Shown piece after piece: positions 27,758-37,151 of a DNA stretch of 64,000 nt; position 1 is the stretch's first letter, and the number at the start of each line of letters is the position of its first letter. The notes under the pieces are model-generated. The model was not told the origin of the DNA and did not search any database. It saw only the letters and a program-made list of their open reading frames with translations. A program made the translations under genes and the position numbers. This DNA comes from CAVQNQ01 sp963714205. GTDB lineage: Bacteria; Acidobacteriota; Terriglobia; Bryobacterales; Bryobacteraceae. The stretch is taken from the NCBI GenBank assembly GCA_963714205.1, contig CAVQNQ010000006.1, forward strand, positions 124,001-188,000, written 5' to 3'.

Positions 27758-29317
27758 ATGAAACGCATGCTGATCTTGCTGGCGAGCGCCCTGCCGCTGG
27801 CCGCGGCCATCTCCGGCACGGTGCGCATCGATAGCGGCGATATCTCCGGCGTGGCCACAGCTACGCCCGGAATTGTCGTATTCAGAGGCATTCCCTATGC
27901 CGCGCCCCCAGTTGGCAAATTACGCTGGCAGGCGCCGCAGCCGGCCGCCAAGTGGACGGGCGTGCACACAATGGATCAGTTCGGATCCCGCTGCGTGCAG
28001 CCGCTGCGCACCAATCCACAGGAAGCTCAGGGGAGCGAGGACTGCCTGTACCTGAATGTGTGGACTCCCGCCAAAGGCGCTGGGGACAAGCTCCCGGTGA
28101 TGGTGTGGATCCACGGCGGAGGCTTCCGCGACGGCACCGGCGCCATGCTGCTGCACGATGGCGAAGAGCTGGCCAAGAAGGGCGTGGTGCTGGTGACCAT
28201 CAACTACCGGCTGGGCGCGCTGGGTTTTCTGGCGCATCCCGAACTGACCCGCGAATCGGACCGCGGCGCTTCCGGAAACTACGGCCTCATGGACGCGATC
28301 GCAGCGCTCCAGTGGGTCCAGCGGAACATCGCGCGGTTCGGCGGCGATGCGGCCAAGGTCACCATCTTCGGACAATCCGCGGGATCGATGGCGGTGAACT
28401 GCCTCGAGGCCTCACCGCTGACGAAGGGCCTCTTCCGGGCGGTGATCGGCCAGAGCGGTGCATCGTTCAACGGCATGCTGAATAACGGCAACCTGGCGGA
28501 GGCCGAAGCGCGCGGCGTGAAGTTCGCCGCATCGATGGGCGCCCAATCGCTGGCCGAGTTGCGCGCCAAACCAGCTAACGCGCTGGTGACGGCGGCGGGG
28601 TTCACTCCCGGACCCAACAGCGATGGCTACGTGCTGCCGGAAGCGCCCCTGGTGCTCTTCCAGAAGGGCCTCCAGAATCATGTGCCCGCGCTGGTTGGTT
28701 CGAATACCGACGAGGGGCGCCTGTTCGCGCGCGGCGGCACGACCGCCAGGCAATTCATCGAGCAGGCCCGCCAGCGGTACGGCGACGCAGCCGAACAGTA
28801 TCTCAAGATCTACCCGGCCGGCTCCGACGTCCAGGCCGTGGAATCGCGGCAACGCTCCGCCACCGAAGAGAACATGGGGTTGAATATGCGGCTGTGGGCG
28901 GAGGCCCAAGTCAAGGCCGGGCAGAAGGCCTATTTGTACCTCTTCTCGCGCATGACTCCCGGAGGGCCGCCGCCCAGCATGGCCGCCGCGCTCCCCCTGG
29001 GCGCGCCGCACGGCGAGGACCTGGCCTATGTGTTCAACAACATCAATAAGACCGAGGCCTTGGCCGCGAGCGATACCTTTCACAACGCCAAGCCCGAAGC
29101 CTATGACACAAAGCTGGCCGATATGGTTTCGTCTTACTGGGTGAACTTCGCCAAGAATCTCGATCCCAACGGCCCCGGCTTACCGCGTTGGGAGGCGTTC
29201 CAGGCGGCCAATAGCGATCAGGTTATGGAGCTCGGCGACAAAGTCGGTATGCGCTCGCACCCCGATAATGCGGGGATCGAGTTTCTGCGAAACCATCCCG
29301 CGCGGCTGGCGCGCTAA
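27758..29317 (+). CDS. Exported type-B carboxylesterase
   Basis: 519 aa. The ATG at 27758 follows TAGGAGGAAA and opens a signal peptide (MKRMLILLASALPLAAAISG). The family markers are FRGIPYAAPPVGKLRWQAP, EDCLYLNVWTP, the oxyanion hole HGGGFRDG, the nucleophile S207 in FGQSAGS, an acidic residue in GSNTDEG, and the His in GAPHGEDLAYVF. It hydrolyses esters of unknown kind outside the cytoplasm. It runs convergently into the rubrerythrin gene with only 17 bases between. Confidence 0.93.
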   Translation: MKRMLILLASALPLAAAISGTVRIDSGDISGVATATPGIVVFRGIPYAAPPVGKLRWQAPQPAAKWTGVHTMDQFGSRCVQPLRTNPQEAQGSEDCLYLNVWTPAKGAGDKLPVMVWIHGGGFRDGTGAMLLHDGEELAKKGVVLVTINYRLGALGFLAHPELTRESDRGASGNYGLMDAIAALQWVQRNIARFGGDAAKVTIFGQSAGSMAVNCLEASPLTKGLFRAVIGQSGASFNGMLNNGNLAEAEARGVKFAASMGAQSLAELRAKPANALVTAAGFTPGPNSDGYVLPEAPLVLFQKGLQNHVPALVGSNTDEGRLFARGGTTARQFIEQARQRYGDAAEQYLKIYPAGSDVQAVESRQRSATEENMGLNMRLWAEAQVKAGQKAYLYLFSRMTPGGPPPSMAAALPLGAPHGEDLAYVFNNINKTEALAASDTFHNAKPEAYDTKLADMVSSYWVNFAKNLDPNGPGLPRWEAFQAANSDQVMELGDKVGMRSHPDNAGIEFLRNHPARLAR

Positions 29318-29334
29318 GACGGGAAGCGGCACGT

Positions 29335-29832
29335 TTATTGCGCGGCGACGAACTTCTCTCTGCGCGCGCCGCAGATGGGACAAGTCTCGGGTGGGGCGCC
29401 GAACTCGATGTGCCCGCAAAACGGGCAAAGGTAGATGCCCGCTTCGGCCAGGTCCCGGCCTTGTTCCACGGCTTCCAGCGCAAGCTTATACAGATCGGCG
29501 TGCACCGCTTCCGCTTTTAACGCGAAGCCGAACATCACCTTGGCCCGGTGCCCCTCGGCCTGCGCGTTCGCCAGCATGGCCGGATACATAGTGCTGAACT
29601 CGTAAGTCTCGCCCTCGATGGCCGCCTTGAGATTCTCACGCGTGGTGGCGATGCCCTCGGCTGCGCGCAGATGCCCTTCGGCGTGAATGCGCTCGGCCTC
29701 GGCCGCGGTCCGGAACAGGCGCGCTACGTTCGGCAAGCCCTCCTGCTCTGCCTTTTTCGCGAAGGCGCGATATTTCTGGTTGGCCTGGCTCTCTCCGGCA
29801 AAGGCTGCTTTCAAATCCGATTCGATACCCAT
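29335..29832 (-). CDS. rbr: Rubrerythrin
   Basis: 165 aa. The four-helix diiron domain has the expected Glu/His set (AFAGESQANQKYRAFA, EAERIHAEGHL, EGETYEFSTMYP, KAEAVHADLY). A C-terminal rubredoxin domain has CPFCG and CPICG. It reduces hydrogen peroxide in the cytosol and protects under micro-oxic conditions, which fits with adhE nearby. TAATCT lies 6 bases before the ATG in an AT-rich promoter region. Confidence 0.96.
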   Translation of the reverse strand: MGIESDLKAAFAGESQANQKYRAFAKKAEQEGLPNVARLFRTAAEAERIHAEGHLRAAEGIATTRENLKAAIEGETYEFSTMYPAMLANAQAEGHRAKVMFGFALKAEAVHADLYKLALEAVEQGRDLAEAGIYLCPFCGHIEFGAPPETCPICGARREKFVAAQ

Positions 29833-29838
29833 AAAAAC

Positions 29839-29844
29839 AGATTA
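29839..29844 (-). promoter_or_regulatory. -10-like hexamer before rubrerythrin
   Basis: TAATCT on the minus strand, 6 bases before the ATG at 29832 (spacer GTTTTT), with no Shine-Dalgarno sequence. A second hexamer, TTAGAAT, lies a little upstream, so an ordinary short leader is also possible. Confidence 0.35.
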
Positions 29845-29864
29845 GCAGATTCTAAAATCCGTTA

Positions 29865-30161
29865 TTATCGGGCCACTCTAACTCCCGTCACATAATATTT
29901 GTCGCCGCTGACGACGACGGTGGCGTCGATGCTGTCGCCCGGGTGCAGCTTGGCGAATTCGACATCGGGCTTGACGGGATATTCCATGGTCATGGCTTCC
30001 ATCCAGTCGCCGATCTTGCCGGCATCGATGGTGGCCGTCTTGGTGGCGGGGTCGAGGGCTTTCACCCGGCCGTGCATCGCATAGCGCTTGGGCTGCTCCT
30101 TGACGCCACAGCCCGCCAGCACGAGCGCGAGCGGCAGCAGCATACTGGTTCTACGGGTCAT
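29865..30161 (-). CDS. CusF-like copper-binding lipoprotein
   Basis: 98 aa. The lipobox LAGC gives lipidated Cys18. The OB-fold core reads YAMHGRVKALDPATKTATID, DWMEAMTMEYPV (Met/Trp copper site as in CusF) and LHPGDSIDATVVV. The family binds Cu(I)/Ag(I) in the periplasm or, when single, acts as a copper buffer. No CusA/B or Cu-ATPase is beside it. Its promoter region is shared with nothing else. Confidence 0.88.
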   Translation of the reverse strand: MTRRTSMLLPLALVLAGCGVKEQPKRYAMHGRVKALDPATKTATIDAGKIGDWMEAMTMEYPVKPDVEFAKLHPGDSIDATVVVSGDKYYVTGVRVAR

Positions 30162-30531
30162 CGCCTTCCATCATCGCAAAAACCGGCGTGGCCCACGTAT
30201 TGTGCGAAAACACCCATTCGTGCATCCGGTGAATCCTCCAAAAGCCGACTATGCCTGGTTTTCATGGGCTTGAGAGGAAAATTCTGGCCTCTCGCGGCCG
30301 AATCCGGTAAAACATAGAGAGCGGCGAATGTTCACAAGCTGTGGAAAGCTTGAGGAGTCTTGTGGATTTCGGCTCCCGAAGGTCCGGCTCGATTGATTCG
30401 CGAGGAGTTGCGCGCCCTGCCGGCGGGCCTTCCCGGGAGCCGGTTTTACAGAGGCTAAGATACTCGAAATGCAGCCGCGAATAAACCGGCCGCGCGCCGG
30501 GAGTGGGGAGTTAAGCTGAGTCATTCATTCC
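30162..30531. other. 370-base gap upstream of dnaB
   Basis: No coding frame supported. It contains a small hairpin (CAAGCT 30335-30340, AGCTTG 30347-30352) and two TGTGGA-containing 9-mers that partly match DnaA boxes. Neither is strong enough to call an origin. The promoters of dnaB (rightward) and the CusF-like gene (leftward) should lie here. Confidence 0.4.
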
Positions 30532-31899
30532 ATGGCCGCGCCTGAAACCACCGAGAAATCTCTTCCCACTAACGTAGACGCCGAGCGCTTCGTGCTGGGC
30601 TCGATCCTGCTCGACGACAGTCTATATGTCCAGGCCGCCGGCACGCTCGAGGCGGACGATTTCAGCCTCGAGAAGCATCGGCGTATTTTCCGCCGCATGG
30701 GCGAGTTGCAGGAGCGCAACGAGCGGATCGACCGGATCACCATCGCCAATGAGCTGATGAAGTACAACGAGCTGGAGGCCTGCGACGGTCTCAGCTACCT
30801 GGTCTCGCTGGATGACGGTCTTCCGCAGATCCCCAACGTCGATAGCTACGTCCGCATCGTTAAAGACAAAGCCGTTCTGCGCCGCATCGTTTTCGCTTCG
30901 CAGCACATGATGAATCGCGCGTTGGTGGGCGAGGAGGAAGCCGGCGACATCCTGGCCGGAGCCGAAGAGACCCTCCTCAAGCTGGGCGAGGCGCGCGCCA
31001 AATCCGGTCTCCAGCCGGCCCGCCAGATCGTGGAGAATTATGAGGGCGGCCTCAGCGCCTTTCTCGACCCCAGCAGGCGCATCAAGGGAATCAGCACCGG
31101 CTTTGCCAAGCTCGACGAATACACCGGCGGGCTGCACGGCGGAGACCTGATCATCATAGCGGCGAGGCCCTCCATGGGGAAGACGGCCCTCGCGCTCAAC
31201 ATCGCCCAGCACGTAGCCCTTAAGCTCAAGCAGACCGTGGCTATCTTCTCGCTTGAAATGTCCCAGGAATCGCTGCTGACGCGCATGCTCTGCTCGGCGG
31301 CGCGCGTGGATAGCCAGAAGTTCCGCGCCGGTTATCTTTCCCAGGCAGACCGGGGCAAGCTGAACAACGCCCTGCACGAGCTGGTGGAAGCACCGCTTTA
31401 TATCGACGACACGCCCGGAATTCACATTTTGGACCTGCATGCCAAGCTGCGCCGCCTGCAGGCCGATCGCGATCGCAAGCTGGGGCTGGTGATCGTCGAT
31501 TATCTCCAGTTGATGACCGGGCGCGGGCGTTTCGAAAACCGCAACCAGGAAGTCAGCGCCCTTTCGCGCGGCCTCAAGCTGCTGGCCAAAGAGCTGAACG
31601 TGCCCATGATGGTGCTCTCGCAGTTGAGCCGTGCGCCGGAAACCCGGCAGGGGGACCATCGCCCGCAGCTCAGCGATCTGCGCGAATCGGGATCCATCGA
31701 GCAGGATGCCGACGTGGTGGCGTTCATCTTCCGCGAGGAGGTCTACCAGCGCGATCGCGAAGACCTGCGCGGGCTGGCCGAGTTGATCGTGGCCAAACAG
31801 CGCAACGGCCCGGTGGGCACGGTGAACCTGGTGTTCCTGCACGCGCAGACCAAGTTCGAGAATCGCGCCGAGGACACCGGCCAGATGCCGGAGGAATAG
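30532..31899 (+). CDS. dnaB: Replicative DNA helicase
   Basis: 455 aa, normal length. The N-terminal domain (NVDAERFVLGSILLDD, FSLEKHRRIFRRM) is followed by the RecA-like helicase: Walker A ARPSMGKTALALN at about 205-217, Walker B LVIVDYLQLMTG, then LSRAPETR and DLRESGSIEQDADV. DnaB unwinds the fork as a hexamer and binds primase. DUF2252 follows 11 bases later. Confidence 0.97.
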   Translation: MAAPETTEKSLPTNVDAERFVLGSILLDDSLYVQAAGTLEADDFSLEKHRRIFRRMGELQERNERIDRITIANELMKYNELEACDGLSYLVSLDDGLPQIPNVDSYVRIVKDKAVLRRIVFASQHMMNRALVGEEEAGDILAGAEETLLKLGEARAKSGLQPARQIVENYEGGLSAFLDPSRRIKGISTGFAKLDEYTGGLHGGDLIIIAARPSMGKTALALNIAQHVALKLKQTVAIFSLEMSQESLLTRMLCSAARVDSQKFRAGYLSQADRGKLNNALHELVEAPLYIDDTPGIHILDLHAKLRRLQADRDRKLGLVIVDYLQLMTGRGRFENRNQEVSALSRGLKLLAKELNVPMMVLSQLSRAPETRQGDHRPQLSDLRESGSIEQDADVVAFIFREEVYQRDREDLRGLAELIVAKQRNGPVGTVNLVFLHAQTKFENRAEDTGQMPEE

Positions 31900-31910
31900 G
31901 AAGCCGCCAG

Positions 31911-33266
31911 GTGAGCTTGGATACTTCATCGGCCGCTGCGGAGCGCTCCGCCAGTGACCGCGCTCTTCAAGGAAAGCAGCGGCGGGAAGCCGTTAGTCGC
32001 CAGGCGCACAAGGATCTCCGCTCTAGTGAGCGTCAATTCGATCCCATCGACATCCTGCTCGAAGCCGAGTCGGAGCGCCTTCGCCGCCTGCTTCCCATCA
32101 AGTACGCGCGCATGAAGGAATCTCCCTTCGCGTTCTTCCGGGGAGCCGTCTCACTGATGGCCGCGGACCTGGCCCGGCTGCCCAATTCTGGCATCGATGT
32201 GCAGCTATGTGGCGACGCGCATGTTCAGAACCTGGGCTCCTTCGCGGCGCCGGACGGCAACCTGGTCTTCGACCTGAACGATTTCGACGAGACCATCCGC
32301 GGCCCCTTCGAGTGGGACCTCAAGCGCATGGCGGCCAGCCTCGTGCTGGCGGGACGGGAATCGGGTCACGATGCCGCCGCGTGCAAATCGGCGGCGGAGG
32401 CCTTCGCGCGGAGTTACTGCCGTTTTATCGCGGAGTTCGCGCGCCAGCCGGTTTTGCAGGCCGCCCGGCACCAGGTGCGCCGGGGAGAGCGCGCCGCGCC
32501 CATCCACGCCGCCTTGCGGCAGTCCCAACGCGCCCGCCCATTGGATCTGCTGAAGAAGCTGACGGAACCCGGCCGCCGCGGGCGCCCGCGATTCCGCGAC
32601 CAGCGGCCGCTCTTCTGGCGGCTTCGAGGGCCGGAAGCGCGGGAGGTCTTGCACTCCCTGGACGCTTATCGCCAGAGCCTCGGGCCGGAACGCGTCCGCC
32701 TCTTCGACCTGTTCGCTAGCCTGGATGTGGGCTTCAAGGTGGTGGGGACGGGCAGCATCGGGTTGCGCGATTACGTGGTGCTGTTCGAAGGCAACGGCCC
32801 GCGCGATCCCCTGTTTCTGCAGGTTAAGCAGGAAGTGGCCTCGACATACGCGAAGTACCTGCCGGATACCGCCCGCCAGCACCAGGGTCAACGCGTGGCC
32901 CAAGGGCAGCGCGCCATGCAGCCGCTCTCGGATCTGATGCTGGGTTGGACCACCATCGGGTCGCATGAATTCCTGGTCCGGCAGCTCAACGACCACAAGG
33001 GCCGTGTCGATCTCCAGCGCTTGCGCGGCGGAGGTCTCGAGAGCCTCGCGCTGGTGGCCGGCGAGTTGCTGGCGCGGGGTCATGGGCGGTCCGGGGATGC
33101 CTGCCAGGTCTCCGGCTACTGCGGCTCGGGCGGCAAGGTGGCCAAAGCCCTCGCCGCCTTCGCCGCCGGATACGCCGATCAGACCGAAGCCGACTACCGC
33201 GTGTTTCGAGCCGCGATTAGAAGCGGCAGGATCGAGGCCGCGCGGAACGGCGCCGGCGCCCATTAG
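31911..33266 (+). CDS. DUF2252-family protein
   Basis: 451 aa from GTG 31911, 11 bases after dnaB. The DUF2252 hallmarks are clear: FFRGAVSLMAADLA, VQLCGDAHVQNLGSF, VFDLNDFDETIRGPFEWDLKRMAASL and the later GVGSIGLRDY-like VVGTGSIGLRDYVVLFEG with KQEVAST. The HVQN/DLNDFDE pattern resembles the aminoglycoside phosphotransferase/kinase fold, so a kinase role is plausible but unproven. The link to dnaB is probably only transcriptional. Confidence 0.9.
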   Translation: MSLDTSSAAAERSASDRALQGKQRREAVSRQAHKDLRSSERQFDPIDILLEAESERLRRLLPIKYARMKESPFAFFRGAVSLMAADLARLPNSGIDVQLCGDAHVQNLGSFAAPDGNLVFDLNDFDETIRGPFEWDLKRMAASLVLAGRESGHDAAACKSAAEAFARSYCRFIAEFARQPVLQAARHQVRRGERAAPIHAALRQSQRARPLDLLKKLTEPGRRGRPRFRDQRPLFWRLRGPEAREVLHSLDAYRQSLGPERVRLFDLFASLDVGFKVVGTGSIGLRDYVVLFEGNGPRDPLFLQVKQEVASTYAKYLPDTARQHQGQRVAQGQRAMQPLSDLMLGWTTIGSHEFLVRQLNDHKGRVDLQRLRGGGLESLALVAGELLARGHGRSGDACQVSGYCGSGGKVAKALAAFAAGYADQTEADYRVFRAAIRSGRIEAARNGAGAH

Positions 33267-33288
33267 AGTACAATCGATTTGATTTCTT

Positions 33289-35448
33289 ATGAATCTTCGA
33301 ATCGCGGCCCCCTCGCTCGCTCTGGCCGCTGCAATCGGTGGATTGCTGGCGCAGAGCCCCCACAGGCCCGCCATGAGCCGTGGATGGATAAGAACCTGCC
33401 CCCCGATCGGCGGGCCGATCTGGTCGTCGAGCAGATGACCCTGGACGAGAAGCTGTTGCTGGTGCACGGCGCCGGCGGTTTCGAATCCGCCGGAGCCATC
33501 TCCAATGGCGGAGCCGGCGTGATTGCCGGCATTCCCCGGCTCGGCCTGCCAGCGGTCCAGTTGGCCGATTCCGCCGTCGGCGTGCGGGCCGCCGCCGCGC
33601 GCGGGCGCTATGCCACCTTGCTGCCCTCGACCATCGCCGAGGCCGCCACCTGGGACCTCAAGCTGGCCTATGAATACGGCAGTCTGATCGGCCGGGAGCT
33701 GCGCGATCAGCAGTACAACTCCTCTATCGGCGGTGGCGTGGACCTGATGCGCGAACCGCGCAACGGCCGCAACTTCGAGTATCAGGGCGAGGACCCCATC
33801 CTGGCAGGCAAGATGATAGCCCAGCTTATCCAGGGCGTGCGCAGCCAGAAGGTCATCGGCGATGTGAAGCACTACGCCTTCAACGACCAGGAGACCGGCC
33901 GGAGCATCGGCAACGTGAAGCTCGGCAAACGCGCCATGCGCGAAACCGACCTGCTGGCCTTCGAGATCGCCGTGACCGAAGGGCAGCCCGGCATGGTGAT
34001 GTGCTCGTACAACAAGGTGAATGGCGACTGGGCCTGCGAAAACAGCTACCTGCTGACCGACGTGCTCAAGAAGGCCTGGGGCTTCCAAGGCTTCGTGCTC
34101 TCGGATTGGGGCGGGACCCACACCACCACCAAGGCCGCTCTGGCCGGCCTGGATAACGAAGAACCCGGCGGCGATCCCGCGCGACATCCACTTCGGCGAC
34201 GCGCTGAAAAAGGCCGTCGAGAGCGGCGAGGTCCCCCTGGCGCGTCTGAACGACATGGTTCATCGCATCGTGCGCACCGAGTTCGCCGCGGGCATTGTGG
34301 ACGATCCTCCGCTGGGCCGCGTGGTCGATCCGCTTCCGCGGCGCGGAGACCGCGCAGACCATCTCCGAGCAGGCCTCGGTGCTGCTGAAGAACGCCGATA
34401 ACCAGCTTCCGCTGAATGCCGCGCACGGTGAAATCGATCGCCTTGATCGGCTCCCATGCCGATACGGGCGTGCTCTCGGGCGGCGGTTCCGCGCAGGTGG
34501 ACCCTCCCGGCGGAGGAGCCAGCCGCTATGGCGGCCGCCCCGGTCTGGTTCCCCTCCTCGCCGCTCAAGGCCATCCGCGCCAAAGCTCCCAAGGCCAAAG
34601 TGGAATTTGACGACGGCGTCAATCCGTCCGTGGCCGCGGCTCTGGCCAGGCGCTCCGAAGTGGCCATCGTGGTGGTGAACGAGCCCACCAGTGAAGGCCG
34701 CGACATGACCAGCCTGACGCTCTCCGACAACCAGGACGATCTGGTGAGCGCGGTGGCCGCAGCCAACCCGCGCACCATCGTAGTGCTCGAAACCGGCGGC
34801 CCGGCGGCTATGCCGTGGATCGGCAACGTCGCCGCCGCCCTCGAGATCTGGTACCCCGGAATCAGAGGGGCGGAAGCCCTGGCCAACATTCTCTTCGGCG
34901 ACGTCAATCCTTGCGCCAAGCTCCCCGCCACGTTCGCCAAAAGCGATGCCGACTTGCCGCACCCCACGATTTTCGGCGGTGGCCTGCGTCCATCGCAGCC
35001 GCGTGGCGCTCCTCCCGCTTTCGATATCGACTATACCGAAGGCCTGAAGGTGGGTTACAAATGGTTCGACGCCGAAAACAAGGAACCGCTCTTCCCCTTC
35101 GGCTATGGCCTTTCCTACACCACGTTTGCGTACTCCGGCCTGAAAGCCGGCGCGGAAAGTGTCTCGTTTACCGTGCGCAACACCGGCCAGCGCGCCGGCG
35201 CGGAGATCGCCCAGGTTTACGCCGGACTGCCGGCCGCCGCCCAGGAACCGCCCCGGCGACTGGTGGCCTGGGAGAAGATCCAGTTGGCTCCCGGCGAATC
35301 GAAGACCGTCACCTTAAAGCTGGAGCCGAAGTTCCTCTCGATCTTCAATGAACAGAAGGACGATTGGGAACTCCTCCCCGGCGAGTACAAGTTCTTCGTA
35401 GGCGGCTCGTCCCGCGACACGCCGCTCACCGCAAGGGTGAGCCGCTGA
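33289..35448 (+). pseudogene. Exported GH3 beta-glucosidase with multiple frameshifts
   Basis: Read across frames this is a full GH3 enzyme of about 715 residues. The signal peptide (MNLRIAAPSLALAAAIGGLLAQ) is in frame 1. From about 33370 the frame changes, then carries DKNLPPDRRADLVVEQMTLDE, VMCSYNKVNGDW and the nucleophile Asp in VLSDWGGTH. Further shifts lie near 34170, 34328, 34430 and 34535. Intact pieces continue: IHFGDALKKAVESGEV, QASVLLKNADNQLPLN, SIALIGSHADTGVLSGGGS, then a 290-residue C-terminal domain with FPFGYGLSYTTFAY and the fibronectin-like end. No stop codons occur within the proper frames. The last four shifts are all plus one, so sequence error is possible. Confidence 0.85.
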
Positions 35449-35600
35449 CGCGGGCTGGACCGCCACCCGGCATAGGTACGGAATGGCGACGGCACGGCAA
35501 ACTTCCTGGCAGTTTCCGGTATCGGCGTTTCAGGGGAGTGATCCGCGAAACGTGGCCTAACCAACGCGGAAATGATTGTCTTATCTTGGTCGAAACCATT

Positions 35601-35612
35601 AACATTAATGTT
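35601..35612. promoter_or_regulatory. Perfect 12-base palindrome upstream of the GNAT gene
   Basis: AACATTAATGTT lies 45 bases before the acetyltransferase start, in an otherwise G+C-rich stretch. Its AT-rich symmetry and position suit an operator for a small dimeric repressor, but no regulator gene is adjacent. Confidence 0.4.
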
Positions 35613-35656
35613 GCGGCACGGCGCCGGCCGCCGAGATTCAAATGCCAGAACCGGAT

Positions 35657-36166
35657 ATGCAGATTCACCGGGCCACCGCTGCCGATGCCCGGACACTCTC
35701 TCGCTTATCGGCGGATCTTTTTCCTTTAGGCTGCCCGGCGAACACAAAGCCGGCTGACATAGCCGATTACATCAATCGAGAACTCACACCCGAGCGATTT
35801 CTCGCTCTGCTCGATGACAAGGACGTTGCGATTCTCGTCGTGAAGATTTCGGACAAGCCCGCTGGCTACGCTCTCATCGCGCGGAGCGCACCGCCTCCAC
35901 ATGCCGGCCTTCGTGCCGAGTTCGAGCTGCGAAAGTTCTATATCGCCACCGAGTTCCACGGAAGAGGCATCGCGAACGCTCTCATGCACGAGGCATTAGC
36001 GATGGCCAAGAATGAAGGTTCGTTTTGGCTCAGCGTCTTCTCCGGCAATAAACGTGCGATTTCGTTCTATGAGAGGTGGGGTTTTCGGATCGCTGGAGCC
36101 CAGGATTTTCTTGTCGGGAACGATCTACAGAAGGACCATCTGATGCAGCGTGAAGCGGGGCGTTAG
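35657..36166 (+). CDS. GNAT-family N-acetyltransferase
   Basis: 169 aa from ATG 35657 (an in-frame ATG at 35642 adds five residues). The GNAT fold begins IHRATAADARTLSRLSADLF. Motif A is FYIATEFHGRGIANALMHEA, with the acetyl-CoA loop QxxGxG-like H-G-R-G-I-A; motif B is SGNKRAISFYERWGF. The acceptor is unknown. G+C is lower than in the neighbours. A transporter-like gene follows at 19 bases, suggesting a two-gene unit. Confidence 0.9.
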   Translation: MQIHRATAADARTLSRLSADLFPLGCPANTKPADIADYINRELTPERFLALLDDKDVAILVVKISDKPAGYALIARSAPPPHAGLRAEFELRKFYIATEFHGRGIANALMHEALAMAKNEGSFWLSVFSGNKRAISFYERWGFRIAGAQDFLVGNDLQKDHLMQREAGR

Positions 36167-36184
36167 CACAAAGGAAAACTCTTA

Positions 36185-36613
36185 ATGCAAACGAACGGCA
36201 TAGGCATGGTTCCGCTGATCATGATCATTGTTGGCGGCATTCTGTATCACGTCTCCCAAAAGTCCACTCCGGCAACAGTCGATCCTTTTCTCGCACTCTG
36301 CATCTCGTTCGGACTCGCGTCGCTCGCTTGCCTTGGACTGTTCGCCGCTCGCGACGGCTTCTCCTCGACGCAAATCCATCGCGTGAGCTGGACGTCCGTC
36401 GTGCTGGGGCTGGCGCTGGTGCTGATTGAGTCTGGCTACCTTGTTGGCTACCGTGCCGGACTCAAGCTGAACGTCACCTCATTTGTCTGTAATAACCTGA
36501 TCGCACTAGCGCTGGTCATTATTGGGGCCTTCCTCTATCGCGAAGACTTCACGGTTCGGACCGGCTCGGGCATGTTGCTTTGCGTGGCTGGCTTGTTGTT
36601 ATTGTGGCGATGA
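36185..36613 (+). CDS. Half-size DMT (EamA-like) membrane protein
   Basis: 142 aa with about five hydrophobic segments (MVPLIMIIVGGILYHVSQ, ALCISFGLASLACLGLF, WTSVVLGLALVLIESGYLVGY, FVCNNLIALALVIIGAFLY, GSGMLLCVAGLLLLWR). It is half the length of a ten-helix DMT exporter and resembles SMR/EamA single-repeat proteins that dimerise. AAGGAAAA precedes the ATG. It may export a compound modified by the upstream acetyltransferase, which is inference from adjacency only. Confidence 0.8.
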   Translation: MQTNGIGMVPLIMIIVGGILYHVSQKSTPATVDPFLALCISFGLASLACLGLFAARDGFSSTQIHRVSWTSVVLGLALVLIESGYLVGYRAGLKLNVTSFVCNNLIALALVIIGAFLYREDFTVRTGSGMLLCVAGLLLLWR

Positions 36614-37151
36614 AGATTAAAGCAACACTCGATTTCGGCCCGGCCATTGCTGCGCGAGCAATCGTGAAACAGTCTCAAGAAGTAACTTTCCTTCGTTTGT
36701 AGGCTGACGCGCCCCAGCAAGAACCGGATCTGCTCCGGCTATCCCCCAGACCTTTACCGGGTGGGCGTCCGAATCTGTGGCTGCGTCGCTATGCTGATGG
36801 CCGTACTCATGACGTATGTCACCCTTTGGGGTACAGGTGAATGAATCTGAATGGCGCTATTGTCCCTCGAAAGTGGCGTTACCGTAGAATGGCTCGTCTG
36901 CCACTTGGCCGTATCACGCGCGAGCCGTCGAAGTGATGCCACGCGGCCCCGAAGTCCTCTTTGGGGAAGCGGCTACCCAACAAACCAGCTTCTGCCCGAA
37001 ACCGGATCTGGGCAGCGGGCCCTTGCTCTGACGCCGATCAGGCGTAAGAGACCCCTCTGCCAGCTGAAACACATCCATGTAGAATGTGCTGCGTGAATTT
37101 CCAACAACCTGTGGCCTGCGGCGCCTATTGTGGCGGCCCGCCCGCCCCTCC
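36614..37151. other. 538-base region without a supported gene
   Basis: No frame longer than about 110 codons is open, and none shows recognisable protein character or a ribosome site. There is no tRNA, repeat array or clear terminator. It may contain decayed coding sequence or regulatory DNA. Confidence 0.5.

Noticed and set aside
30335..30375. Two TGTGGA-type 9-mers near a small hairpin upstream of dnaB, considered as DnaA boxes/origin
   Set aside because: Only 7 of 9 matches each, no cluster, and no dnaA, dnaN or parAB nearby.
32205..34256. 683-codon frame opposite DUF2252 and GH3
   Set aside because: Antisense to recognisable DUF2252 and GH3 sequence; Gly/Val/Ala-rich shadow.
36614..37151. 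Small frames in the 538-base gap as genes
   Set aside because: No ribosome site, no family character and all short; likely noise.
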